Source: Chrysophaeum taylorii | Lineage: Eukaryota > Sar > Pelagophyceae > Pelagomonadales > Pelagomonadaceae | Direction: 5' to 3' | DNA: 64,000 nucleotides | Assembly (NCBI GenBank): GCA_029834535.1 | Contig: JAQMWT010000181.1 | Span: 25,756-89,755 of the forward strand | Shown here: piece by piece, positions 32,771 through 43,240 of the stretch | Position numbering within the stretch: the first letter of the stretch is position 1 | Layout: every line of letters begins with the position of its first letter | The notes under the pieces: generated by a model | What the model was told of the DNA's origin: nothing | Databases searched by the model: none | What the model saw: only the letters and a program-made list of their open reading frames with translations | Translations under genes and position numbers: made by a program

Positions 32771-33655
32771 ATTCCAGAGAGCTACACTATTATGTGTGCG
32801 ACACTGGAACATTTCACACCTATCTCTACACGAGGGTTTTCTCTCCGTAATACGGCTTTCCCTCTTTTTCCTTCCTTCCTTACCCTTCCGCAATTATATT
32901 TTCATGACTATGAAGAACCCAGTCTGAAGCTCTTTTCCAACATGGAGTAGGCCTCCAGGCGCGTACCGTCAGGTACGGGGCTTTCTGTTTAATTAACAGA
33001 GGCTTCGTTCCTCGTTGTCAGTGTAAACGCTTCTATGGGATCTAATGTCCTTGAGGAGTTAGGGCTTAAATCCCTACCTTGTGTAGTAGCATGTGGCAAG
33101 CGGAATGGTCTGTACACGCCTAAGACTGCACGCAGTCTCTACCATATACCCGGAGAGGGTCAAATCTCTCCAGGTTATGGGCCCAGATGCGTAGGTGTGT
33201 CAGCCCAACTGTGTTGTACGTCTAAATGGAGTGATCAATTTACGCCTGATCACGAGTACAATGCGACAATGTGTTTGGCGGTGGTCTACTGTACATATTT
33301 GTTGTGTGACGGTATGTGCCCCCCTGTTAATTTGGTTTGTGACCGAGTTGGGTCGGTCACTGGTCACATGCACTCGCATAACCAATAAAATTAAAATTTT
33401 TCCTATACAAGCCGCGGAAACTTGTACGGGTTTTCCTTCCATTACCCAACAAAAGACTGACTGCTCGAGAACTAATCCATTATTCAGTCTCAAGTCACCC
33501 TGTTTTAAATAGCATGTTGATTTGTTTGGTCTTGTCAATAAGCCCACGTTTAAAATAACGTACTGTACATAGAACCCGCACTTGAGAAACCCCTCATTCT
33601 TATGTGTTGAATATGTCTATCAATCTTATAACCTATATCTTAATAGGTCACAATC
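32771..33655 (+). repeat. LTR and leader of E6
   Basis: It is the inverted counterpart of 796-1680. AATAAAATTAAAA near 33384 could serve as a polyadenylation signal. The inner LTR border is not determined. The leader holds an ATG at 33656 that would start gag in the other copy; here a TAG after 14 codons and an 8-bp duplication (near 33785) break it. Confidence 0.65.
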
Positions 33656-33801
33656 ATGTCAAAACAAAAACCAATATCCACCACGGATATCTACAAATAA
33701 GAACAAATCCTCGTTGATAAGATTAACGCAGGATTGCGTTTCCAAGATAACTCAACCAAGGTGAGCTTGCAAATTGAGGTGCTTCGCAGCTTCGCAGGCA
33801 T

Positions 33802-35337
33802 ATGACAAGTCCATATGTGGACGCGTTATTCTGCTTCGATTCATATGAAGCTTACACCCGGAATGCTCCGGAATATAATCAACTTCTTGAACAAGAAGTT
33901 GATATCATCTTCGCTCAATGGAAAGCTGAACAAGTTAACGATTTGAACTTACCTGATGAAGATGCCCTGCCCGAACATTTAAAGACTGGACACGTCAACT
34001 CTTCCCATCAACTAACAGTTGATGTCCGTAATAATCTTGAACGACTTTACTACCAAGAGTCGCATAATCTTGTTCGTCCTGAATTAAATAAGGATGTCAA
34101 ACGTGTCCTCACTTTATTATATACCCGATTCCCCAAATCAATTGTGCATGATTCATCTTTAACTAACATATCCTTTACAGGTCGCTCTAATGCCGATTGG
34201 ATCAAACACTGCGAAACTTATGCTGGTTTCTTGTACATATTCTTTAATTTGGAGTCCCAGGAAAAGCCCGCTCTCGCTATGTGGCCTCAACTAAAGAAAA
34301 TTTATGCCATTACTGCACATCCCAACAAATTACGTGCTGTGATGCTTTTAGCTTACCACTACTATGAGACAGTGTCTTGTACAGATGTTACGGAGCTTAA
34401 ATCTCAGTTTAATCGAATGTCTTTAAATGTTAATTGGTATGCCCATGTATTCGTCGAACAACTCCTTGCTTCCCAATCTCAGGCAAAGCAATTAAATAAT
34501 GATGAAGCATCAATCCAATATAATAACTCCAAAATCACTATTAAAGCTCACGAGGAGATCTACCGTCTATATGCTAATCCCTCGGATCACGAGCGCTATT
34601 CTCAATCTTCATTGGAATGGCGTAAACTCTACGAGACACGCTCTGGTAACAACTCGAGTCACGATCCCGAATTGTTAAAGCTAGTTGATCCTAACGACGT
34701 TCGTCCACTATTGGAATTCATGTTAAAGATATACAATGAGACAAAATTTTCTTCTAACCGACGCTTGGATAAACCCGCTTCCTGGATCCCTTACATCCCT
34801 GGTACTACCGCTACCAAGCCACCTAAGGTATTATTGATGGACACTATTCATCAATCCCACGACTCTCTAAACTACGCTTACTCGTTGTTAGCCACTGTAG
34901 CTGGACAGTCTGGCTCCAACGCTCGTAAGCTTCGTAATGCAAAAGACAAAGCATCGACAATTTCACCCCGTGACACGACGTACTATCGTCCACCCTCAAA
35001 TTATAACGTCAAAGGTACCAGCTTCGATCGTCCTGTCTACTCATCTTCCTCTAACCGCAATGCACGCTCTAATATGTCTCTTATGGACCGGGCTACTTAT
35101 CAAGTTGATCGTCTTCGCCGCCTGTTTGGTAAATTACAGGAAGCGAATCCCAACCCTTCCACCGAATCTAAAATGGTACAGGAGGAAATGAAAAGCTTAT
35201 TGAGTACCCTCTGGACAACCGCTTCTCAAGCTTCGACACAGTCCTTAGATCCTGACGAAGCCACCCAAGTTCATCTCTACTTATCTCGAGTTGATACTAC
35301 GTCCAATACCATATCGAACCCTCTTAGAAGCCGATAA
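33802..35337 (+). CDS. gag-like protein of E6
   Basis: A 511-codon frame starts with ATG and is intact. It is mostly helical in appearance with many Asn, Ser and Tyr and ends with a charged stretch (QVDRLRRLFGKLQEAN). No CCHC zinc knuckle is present. Residues 355-358 read SLNY (34864-34875), the putative protease site, encoded with Ser TCT and Leu CTA instead of the TCG and TTA common elsewhere. Near the end the codons CTT AGA lie four codons before TAA, where a +1 slip would enter the protease frame. Family not recognised by sequence; the role is inferred from position and from the partial E1 copy. Confidence 0.7.
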   Translation: MTSPYVDALFCFDSYEAYTRNAPEYNQLLEQEVDIIFAQWKAEQVNDLNLPDEDALPEHLKTGHVNSSHQLTVDVRNNLERLYYQESHNLVRPELNKDVKRVLTLLYTRFPKSIVHDSSLTNISFTGRSNADWIKHCETYAGFLYIFFNLESQEKPALAMWPQLKKIYAITAHPNKLRAVMLLAYHYYETVSCTDVTELKSQFNRMSLNVNWYAHVFVEQLLASQSQAKQLNNDEASIQYNNSKITIKAHEEIYRLYANPSDHERYSQSSLEWRKLYETRSGNNSSHDPELLKLVDPNDVRPLLEFMLKIYNETKFSSNRRLDKPASWIPYIPGTTATKPPKVLLMDTIHQSHDSLNYAYSLLATVAGQSGSNARKLRNAKDKASTISPRDTTYYRPPSNYNVKGTSFDRPVYSSSSNRNARSNMSLMDRATYQVDRLRRLFGKLQEANPNPSTESKMVQEEMKSLLSTLWTTASQASTQSLDPDEATQVHLYLSRVDTTSNTISNPLRSR

Positions 35338-36406
35338 GGAATCTCTTGTTTCAGAAGAAAAGTATCAAACTGAAACATCTGCTCCTGAAGCGTCCCCCAG
35401 TGATGCGGAGCAGAGGGGGACTGCTGATACAGAGAAAATGTTCCACACTTTCCTGTCCATTAAAGATGATGAAATCGATAACATCCCTCAGCCGCTATTG
35501 CAGCACATAAATGCTAAAGCTCAGAATGCTATCGTTCGTCGTCAAGCTCGGGAAACTTCCTCGCACTCTGAGCTCCCCAGTAATCTAAACAATGAAGATA
35601 ATGAAGATGGTACAGATCCCCCTGTGTTGCTACCAAAATTAAATACTGGTTTTACACTCGTCGCTGTGCCTTCCGAACAAACGCAAAGTTTCATGACACA
35701 GTACGTGTTTGGTCAAAGCTCAACACATGCCTGTTATGCAACAATGCTTAAATTGTACAACGAGTACAATTTGCCGCTAATGACTACGCCAGGATATGCT
35801 GACACATGTGCTTCTCAACATGTAATTAACTTTAAACGTTATGCTGATCCTGTCCACGTCGTAAAGCTACCCGAGTCCTTGTCGCCTGCTATCCAGACTG
35901 CTACGGATACGCAGAGAATCACACATGCTATGATTATAAGGACCGTCATTCCCACTCTCCCAAAGCATCCAATTGTGGGATATGTAAAGCTAGACGTTGC
36001 GCTTGTTCTACCCAAGCAAAACGACCATAACGATCCCGATCTACACATCATCAGTATGACTCAATGGGGAGAAGATAAACTTGGTATACATCTTTATGGA
36101 GTTGAATTTAAAGGACCATCGTCTATCCAGAGTATAATTGATGATAATGTCAAGATTACTTTGTTTAGACTCAGTAACCTGTTGCCAACTCTACCAATTT
36201 ACTCGCTACAACAAGCAAAAGCGCGTAAAATGGAACTTCGCTCACTACAGTTCAGACTATGTGCTTTTAATGAACAACGCGAAATGCTCAAACTATACTC
36301 CACCCTCATGGAACGAGTAATTTGCGTCCCATGGCTTAAAACCATCCTGGAGTCAATGCATTCGCAGCTGCCTTACACACGCAAGCATTTCCCACCTCCT
36401 GTATGA
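35291..36406 (+). CDS. Protease region of the E6 pol
   Basis: The frame overlaps the end of gag by 47 nt and is +1 to it. An acidic linker contains DAEQRG on a purine run (35403-35418). The protease motif is YADTCASQHVI with the catalytic Asp at 35801-35803; the canonical Copia form is DSGAS, so the Gly is replaced by Cys. The downstream half (to 36406) includes LDVALVLPKQ and a Lys/Arg-rich helix. The stop TGA at 36404 is in frame with the methyltransferase that follows, so the stop looks like a nonsense change in one PR-MTase polyprotein. Confidence 0.65.
   Translation: MILRPIPYRTLLEADKESLVSEEKYQTETSAPEASPSDAEQRGTADTEKMFHTFLSIKDDEIDNIPQPLLQHINAKAQNAIVRRQARETSSHSELPSNLNNEDNEDGTDPPVLLPKLNTGFTLVAVPSEQTQSFMTQYVFGQSSTHACYATMLKLYNEYNLPLMTTPGYADTCASQHVINFKRYADPVHVVKLPESLSPAIQTATDTQRITHAMIIRTVIPTLPKHPIVGYVKLDVALVLPKQNDHNDPDLHIISMTQWGEDKLGIHLYGVEFKGPSSIQSIIDDNVKITLFRLSNLLPTLPIYSLQQAKARKMELRSLQFRLCAFNEQREMLKLYSTLMERVICVPWLKTILESMHSQLPYTRKHFPPPV
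35323..35337 (+). promoter_or_regulatory. Candidate +1 ribosomal frameshift site at the end of gag
   Basis: Gag frame reads CTT AGA AGC CGA TAA. Slipping CTT to TTA gives the downstream frame L-E-A-D-K-E. The yeast Ty1 element uses CTT AGG C in the same way. Only one copy is available here. Confidence 0.4.
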
Positions 36407-36795
36407 CGCAAGGTTACAACGTGTTTGCTCCATACAGTAACTTCATCTACTAGCCCACGAATACCTACAGTAACTTTACTTTGCTCTGGGATGTCCACTC
36501 CTGCATTCTTAGCTTGCGCTTCTAATGACCTGCAAATCAACATCAACGTTAAAGTTCTTGTTGAGAGCGACGACAATATCACGCACATGCTACGAATACG
36601 TTTTGGTAATTCCATCGAAGTTTTCCCATCCTTACCCAAGTTTTTGACATATCTCCATCGAGCATCGGACGTTGAACGTGCACGATATTACACTGACATA
36701 GTGGAATTGACATCACCATGCACAAATCGCAACATAATCAATGGGAGATCCATTTCCACCTTCGAGCGCGATATGGATGATTCCTTGTTCCCAAG
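36407..36795 (+). pseudogene. N-terminal part of C5-MTase-like domain of E6
   Basis: In the same frame as PR. Motif I-like: PTVTLLCSGMSTPAFL (about 36470), the cofactor-binding loop, then VKVLVESDDN, the acidic strand of motif II. Motif IV: DIVELTSPCTNRN with Cys codon 36719-36721. The residues around the Cys match DIIEITPPCTNRN of E7 almost exactly. The domain is cut at 36795 by the E7 LTR. This is the clearest view of motif I in the A/C type. Confidence 0.7.
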
Positions 36796-37108
36796 TGCAG
36801 AGCATTTAGCAAGCAGTGGTAAGTCACCTGGGAAACCATCCCGTATCATCGTGAGCGTCTGGAAGGTCAATTCGGGGAATGAAAGGTTATGTTCCCTATA
36901 TCATCAGAACACGACAGGCGGCATCTAGCACTACACGAGAAAGGTTAAGTGTATAGTGCAACATACCTCGGGACGCGCTAGACCATGATGATGAGCGTAG
37001 GCACAAATCAGAGGACTATTAGATTGTGTAGAAAGGAAGAAGAAGGGTAAGGAAGAGATCACGTTCTCAACGGACGGATAAGGGTAAGAGGCAGCAGATT
37101 TCTCTGCA
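36796..37108 (-). repeat. 3' LTR of E7
   Basis: 313 bp with ends TGCAGAG and CTCTGCA (an inverted 7-bp terminus containing TG...CA). It is nearly identical to 52086-52400 and 49092-49407. Confidence 0.85.
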
Positions 37109-37118
37109 CCCCCTCGAG
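37109..37118 (-). promoter_or_regulatory. Polypurine tract of E7
   Basis: CTCGAGGGGG stands directly before the LTR in element orientation. Equivalent runs lie at 52401-52410 (E9) and 49082-49091 (E8). Confidence 0.65.
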
Positions 37119-37258
37119 ATGTCTTAAGCGCAAGGTGCGACTGTAGAGCATCTCTTGAGAAAGATGATGATGAAGAAAAAAAAAAGGAAAGGAAGGAGAA
37201 TACAGTCTTGATGGTCGCAGAGGTCACATAAGAGGCATCAAGAGTATAACAGGGTGTC

Positions 37259-39228
37259 TTAGGGCTTGGACTTGGTGGAGCTGAGAGTCGACTTGACGCT
37301 TTTGAACAGAGCATTACGAAACACAGGTACGACAGACAGTGTGTTAAAGCTATCTGAGGTGGTGGACGTTACTGGTTCGAGAGTATCGTCTTCGTCCGCT
37401 TCTGCTGTCAGGCGGTGAACGCCAATAGTATAATGGTGTGGTACCATACGAAACGTGAGTGCAAGTAAAGCATTCAGTAGGGATGGCACTTGTGAGTCAA
37501 GTTGTAGGGTGTCCAGTTGGTTTTCCAAAAAGTTAGACTCAGCGAACGGATCCGAGAGGATAGAAGGGTCTTCAAATTCACATGCGAAGGGAATGCTTTG
37601 AATATACGAGAGCAAATTATCACGCAGACGATGGAGGTGATCGTCCGGGGAGGAATGGTTGGCGGCATATTGGTCATGAGCTGTTAGCGTTAAGCGAGAC
37701 AGTAGCTCTGTGATCTTGAACAGTGTTATAAGCAACACGTGTGCATTGGCTGTAGGAGGAAAGAGCCGGTTTTCCAGGGAGGTAATTGAAGCAATGGCTG
37801 CCTGTAGATCTGTGTGCAGAGATAGATTCTCAGCGCTGAGGGTGTTGACCTTGCGAATATATAGGCGAAGAGTTTCCTGGAGTTGTTCGACTTGTTGACG
37901 CAATGCACCGACATCATCAGGCGAGGCAGAAGGAGCAGGGTGTGTCGATGGCGAAGACATTTCCAGAGTAGATTCTGATGAGGGAAGTGAGTAGTTAAAT
38001 GACATTTCGGTCGACACATGCTGTGCAAGTCGGGGGTATTTCGTGTTTAGGAAGTGCAGAAAGTCTTGACGTTCGGCCGAAGTATAGGTGGGACCGAACA
38101 TTACATCCAAGAGTGATGGCGGCTTTGTATCGTCTGAGGATGATACGTAGTCGTCAAGGTGTTGTACCCACGATTGGATAACAGTATGAATCACATGGTG
38201 GTATTTGGTGGGCTTGAACATAGCCTGAGTTTTACGAGCTTGTGTTCGCTCGAGCGTTACAAGAAAGTTAAGATGCTCCAGGTGCATCTGAGTAATAAGC
38301 CGAAGATCTAGTGCCAATGGTAATTGAGTAGTGGAGTCTGTGGCTGCATCGGTTACTGATAAGCCTAAATGAGCAAGTGACGAATGTTGCCTTAGGTTTC
38401 TGGTCAAGAGAGCATGTAGCTCCTTTGGCAAATGATACGTACGCATGATGGTTGCACGTATATGACCGGCTGAGCGCCCATTGCAGGAAGGTTGGAAGGA
38501 GGTAGCATTACGTGCACATACGTTAGGTTGTATGGGCGCCTGATCGGTGTTGTGACAAGCACAACAAATGTTAGTGGTGATAGTTGAGATGGGGATGTGA
38601 CCATTCTTCTTGTGGTCATCTGTGTTGAGGTGACTCAGCACTTCAGTGGGGAGTTCACTAGGTGCTTGTGACTTCGAATTATATGTGGTAGAAGCAAGAA
38701 ATGTAGGCTGCCCCAAATCGTTGAGGCATTGCGTACAGTAGGATGACAGGATGAAACGTTCACGTTTGGGGCCTCTGTAGCAGCCAATAGAAGTAATAGC
38801 AGGAGCAGCTTCCCAAAATGTAGTAATGGGTAGGCGCATGGATATGAATGTCGTTAGTTCCACAAACAGTAAAGAGTCAGCAGATTCATATATCGAGTTG
38901 AGTGCCGTAGAGATTTCCGCTCGCATAACAGAAGAGAAGGGCGTAGCAGGAATACGGAAGCTCTCAGAAGAGAGTATCCTCGTTCAATCAGGGCAAAATC
39001 CATGTTGAGGCCATCCTGGAGTGTTAGGGATTGTAGTAAAACAGGTTCAGCTGGTGTCGGTGAGACAGTAGCAGCCTGGGAGGTAGTAGGAGTGACAGTG
39101 GTTATGGGTTGTCGCTTTTGCGACAACTTGGGAGAAGGCTCGGCCGTGGAGAGCGAGCGTGGAATTGTCCTTCGAACGACTGGAGAGATGCCACGGCCAC
39201 GGCCACGGGAGTGCCAAGAAAAAGACAT
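37259..39228 (-). pseudogene. 3' ORF of E7 (Zn-ribbon and coiled-coil protein), one frameshift
   Basis: It corresponds along its length to the intact E9 protein at 52559-54535. The first ~100 codons (from ATG 39228) are in one frame and the rest, from 38926, in another, with the shift near 38980. It contains RGRGRG near the N-terminus, the four-part cysteine set, the SLNY-like site as TEMSFNY (37991-38011), a heptad-rich coil and a Ser/Thr-rich end. Function unknown; see E9. Confidence 0.7.
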
Positions 39229-39293
39229 GAGCGACACTCACACGACACGTACAAAAAAATGTGGCAAAAGAAGGTAGGGCCAGGGCTAGTTTG

Positions 39294-39350
39294 CTAGTTT
39301 AACGACGTTGCGGTCACTAGGGTTAGGCATCTTCAATCCTGTAAAGGATT
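39294..39350 (-). other. Pol stop followed by an in-frame SLN motif (E7)
   Basis: RH ends PLQD-TGA. The same frame continues R-C-L-T-L-V-T-A-T-S-L-N and then TAG. E8 shows the same, E9 reads the full SLNY. Confidence 0.6.
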
Positions 39351-41578
39351 GTCGTCAGAGGCATGATGCATACCGAGTAGAGAGCGAAAGGTGGAGAACT
39401 CAGCAGCAAGTGGCTTTGTAAAACCATCCGCCACGTTTAGCTTGCCGGGAACATGATGGACTCGTATTTTCTGTAGCGAGATGTACTCACGGATCTTAAA
39501 CCATCTGGTCGACAGTGCCTTGGATCGAGAGGACCCATCTGGGTTATTAGAGGTGTGAACAGCGGCAGCATTGTCAGAAAAGAGGTAGGCTTCTGATGAA
39601 GCGCATATCTTCAGCAATTGGGTTGTCATTGTCATCGAAGTCAACAGGGTCAGCGGTGTTCTCACCATTAGCATTGTTGACGTAGAAGGTGGGGTTGACG
39701 ACAAAGGAGAGTTCCAACAACAGCTTGCGTAGCCAAACAGCTTCATCAGCACAAATACTGAGGGCAATCAACTCAGCTTCGTGAGTTGAGCAGGAGACAA
39801 TCGGTTGAAGTTTGCTTTTCCAACCAATAAGGCAGTTGAAAAGATAGAAGACAAACCCGGTGGTAGATTTCCTATCTTCCTGTGCTAAGGAAGGGGCATT
39901 GTCAGCGTCAACCATGGCAACTAAGGGGTCAAACTGTCCAGTAGATACATCCTGTGGTTGGTAGTCGACCACAGTGGATAGATCAATTCGATTAGCGGAG
40001 ACAGTGCGAAGGTGAGCTTCAATGGCATTACCTTTAGGGTGAAACCAGAGGCGAAGTGAGCGGTTTTCCGGCTTCTTGAGGTAGCGAAGTAAATGCTCTA
40101 GCATTTGGACGTGAACATATGCGAGTGTGTGCATGCATACCACGCGAACATCTGCCCAAGGCTTGCGAGAAGTCAGGTCTGCAGGCAACTTGCATGAACA
40201 CCAGCTTGCCAAGGAGGGTGGCAAAGTGCGAATTGATGTACAACTCTGTTTCAGTGCTGGGAGTGCCATCTTTATACTTGAAGGACGATGACATAGGATA
40301 TTTAAGCGGGGTCAGTTGCTGCAAGACTGGGTGATCAGCGAAGAGTTCATCCAGCTTGGCTTGCACATCCAGAGAAATGGAGCCGTCAGATGTGCGACAC
40401 ACACGCATGCCTAGGAGGGTATGGACAGGTTCAAACTGCTCTACAGCATACCGTTTGTGGAGGGCATCCTGTAATTCAGTACGAAGAGGGTCGTCATTGG
40501 ACACAATAACAATGTCGTCTACAGACAGACTGCATACGACGAACTTAGCATGTGCGGATACTCGAGCATATAGGCAAGAGTCCGAATGCAGGCGTTTGTA
40601 GCCAAGGCTACGGAAGAAGCCGTCTATCTCTTTGTTCCAAAGGGATGGTGATTGCCGAAGTCCATAAAGTGACTTCAGCAGTTTCGGTAGACGTCGGCCC
40701 TTGTACTTAGCGTCATCGGGGTCGATAAGCTTGATGCCGTCTGGTAACTGAACATAGACATTGGCATCGATGTCAGACTGAACGAAGGCGTTCGGGACGT
40801 CTGCATGGTAGACAGGCAATTGCTTGTATGCTGCAATAGCTAGTAGTACCCGGATTGCGGTCATGGTGGCCATGGGGCTGAAGGTACCAAAGAAATCGGC
40901 GCCAAGAGATGCTAGGAAGCCACGTAGTACGAGGCGAGCCTTGTGCTTAACGTATTTGCCTGCAGAGTCTGTTTTAATCTTCAGCACCATCTTGCTGTCA
41001 ATAGGACGAGAGACACCGTCGGGTAAGGAAAGTTTGAAGCAGCCAAAGCGGATAATGTCGTGGAGTTCCTTGGCGATGGCCTTGAGGTAGGCGTGCCTGT
41101 TTTCAGGCGACAAACCGTGGAGGCACTTAAGTTTATATTCGTCAATGGAAACGTCCGCTTCTTGGACCTTATATTCGTCAGGACCAACAATGGCTGGTGA
41201 ATTATAGTTTAGCGACGTTGCGGTCGAGGCAGTGTGCGCAACTTCGGGATAAGCGGAAACAGCGTCAGTAGGAGTAGTAGGGGCAGATTCCAGTTGGATA
41301 TGGATAGTAGGGTCGGTACGTAAGACCTGGGTGATAAACTCTGTAGAGACCAGAAGGTATTCCTCCAAGTCAGCCAGAGATGCAGAAGTAGCGCCAAACT
41401 CGGATGAGTTGTGATCAATAAAGCTGGTCGGCGCCAGGTACGTAAGTGCATATTGTAAGGAAGAAGTGCCGAAGGCAGCAGCGTGTTCAGTGAACGCAGA
41501 TAAAAGGGGCTGAGGAATAGGGCACGTAGGTGAACCATCAGCAGTTAAAAGGTTGCAGCTGGGATGCTGGATGCGCAC
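39333..41578 (-). pseudogene. Reverse transcriptase - RNase H of E7
   Basis: RT frame 41578-40034 includes MVLKIKTDSAGKY, ARLVLRGFLASLG, ADVPNAFVQSD, LLKSLYGLRQS and the active-site SLSVDDIVIV (about 40515). A frameshift at about 40130 falls after LGRCSRGMHA. RH continues from 40269: MVDADNAPSLAQED (about 39910), STHEAELIAL (39775), then a second shift near 39585, and LSDNAAAVH with KIRVHHVPGK. The first 40 codons of the RT frame still belong to the linker. Upstream a TATSLNY site lies at 41204-41224 and would separate the linker from RT. Confidence 0.8.
41204..41224 (-). other. Putative protease site TATSLNY (linker|RT border, E7)
   Basis: Codons T-A-T-S-L-N-Y precede DEYKVQEADVSIDEYKLKC and the RT. 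E9 has it at 56498-56518; E10 has it with one base lost at 62849. Confidence 0.5.
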
Positions 41579-41599
41579 TTGGCGTGGGCGAAGTAACCA

Positions 41600-43240
41600 T
41601 CGACGTGCGGGTAGCGGGCAAGTAAGTCAGTGCGCAACGGGAGAAGAAGACGAGCTAACAACGCATGTTCCCCTCTGAGCAGATAGCAGACCAGAGGATA
41701 CCACCACGGAGATGAAGGGCGGAGAGGGCGGGAGACTTGAACGTAAGAAAGTGGTGGCGAAGATCCCAGCGGAAATCGGCGAGTTTGCCACCAGCGGCTT
41801 TGTAAGCACCAATAGTAGACGCTTGTAACCGGGCTCGGATAGTTTTCATAGAAGTGGCCTTGCGAGTGTTAGGCTGTTTGGAACCTGGGACAAGAATGAG
41901 GTCATCTTGTGCAAAAAGGTCTTTGTAAGAAGGAAGCAAGGGCGGCGGTGACATAGAGCCAGATTCGTCGGCGATAGCGTCAGAAGAGGGAGAAGAGGCC
42001 GGAGTAGGGGACGAAGAAGGAGGAGCTGAAGGAGGTGGGGAGTGCCCCATCTGAGGATGAGGAGTCCTTGTCCCCTCTGAATGACATGGTCTTGGATAGT
42101 GGTGTGGGGTGTGAGCGAGAAAGGCGCGGAAGGAGCGTGTGGCGGAGGAGCTAGTTCAGGATCAGGAGTAGGATGCTGCAACATGTAGAGGAATTGCAGC
42201 TTGGACGAAACACGAATTTGTCCGTTTTCAGGGTTGAGGACGACGTCAGCGAGATGGTCGACGCGTGGGGAGACGAGCGGGTTTTGTGCGTTGGCGCAAC
42301 AGAGATACAGATATTTGCGGCGGCACGGTTCCCACTTGTGGTGTTCATGGGGCTCCAATAGGAGGTAACATTCAGCGCCAAAAATCTTGAGCATATCGTG
42401 TTGGGGAGTGCTGAGTTGGTTGTAGAGTAGCTGTTGCGGACTCAGAATAGCATGATGAATGCGCTCGAGCGTGGCGTTCGGGAGAAGGTTATAGCTTTGA
42501 ACGGTGTGTATCACCGCCCATGGGAACATGATGGCGGGTTCCACGATCTTGGCGCCACGATAGTGAGCATTAAGGAGAGAACGAAGGCGAGTTGAGGAGG
42601 CGGAGGCGATGAAACCGATGGCAGACTCAACTTCAAAGTTAAAGTGGTGCATGTACGGCGGGAAGGCAATGAGTTGAATGCCCTTATCGACGCGGTACGG
42701 GGAGGTAATGTGCTGGCTAAAGTAAGGCTTGAATGCATCGGAGTAGAGGGTGCGCATGTGCACATTGAGTTGTGTACGACAGAAGTCATACACAAAATCC
42801 AGAGCTTGAGTGAACTCCGTGGCGTTGGTGGTGCGTGTAAAGTACACCAAGAGAAATTTCGAAATGAGTTCCTTGAAGACGATGATATGTGTGAAGCCTC
42901 CCCATTCGGATGGGATGGTCACATAGCCGCCGTCGCACGCCCAGACTTCACCGGCTTTGTGGGTTTGCTCAAAGGGGCTTGGTCGCATTGAAATGCTTGT
43001 GCGGGTGGCGCTTGTTGTGTGCGATGCAGTCGGTGCATAAGTCGCGATATGGTATGTCAGAAGCAGAGAATCCAGGGCGAGCAAGTACGTTGGGGGCCTT
43101 GGCAGCGACGTTGTCGGGGCAGTGATGCACCCGGTGAAAGCGATTAGCACGTTCTTTGGCATTGAGATATTCGGTGGATCCGTGTGCGAGAGACTTACGA
43201 GGAATGGGATGAGCGGGAATGTGCCGTTTGCGCCGAACAT
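41600..43240 (-). pseudogene. Integrase core and linker of E7
   Basis: After a small deletion near 42970 the frame runs through the IN core: EVWACDGGYVTIPSEWGGF (about 42925), LYSDAFKPYFSQ (42745) and NFEVESAIGF (42620), giving D-D-E. ECYLLLEPHEHHKWEP and ADVVLNPENGQ form the C-terminal part. At the paired purine runs (about 42090) the frame shifts; the linker then reads MGHSPPPSAPP, LLPSYKDLFAQDDL and TIGAYKAAGGKLADFRWDL (42050-41655). IN joins cDNA ends to target DNA. Confidence 0.78.

Larger units (their letters stand above)
32771..36795 (+). mobile_element. E6: Copia-type element, lineage C, 5' half
   Basis: LTR, leader, gag, PR and the start of MTase are present in the plus orientation. 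The 5' end (CCAGAGAG) abuts E5. The element is cut at 36795 by the LTR of E7. The lineage C 3' ORF at 49441-51019 may belong to this same element, displaced by E7 and E8, but the DNA between MTase and 3' ORF is missing, so this is not certain. Confidence 0.8.
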
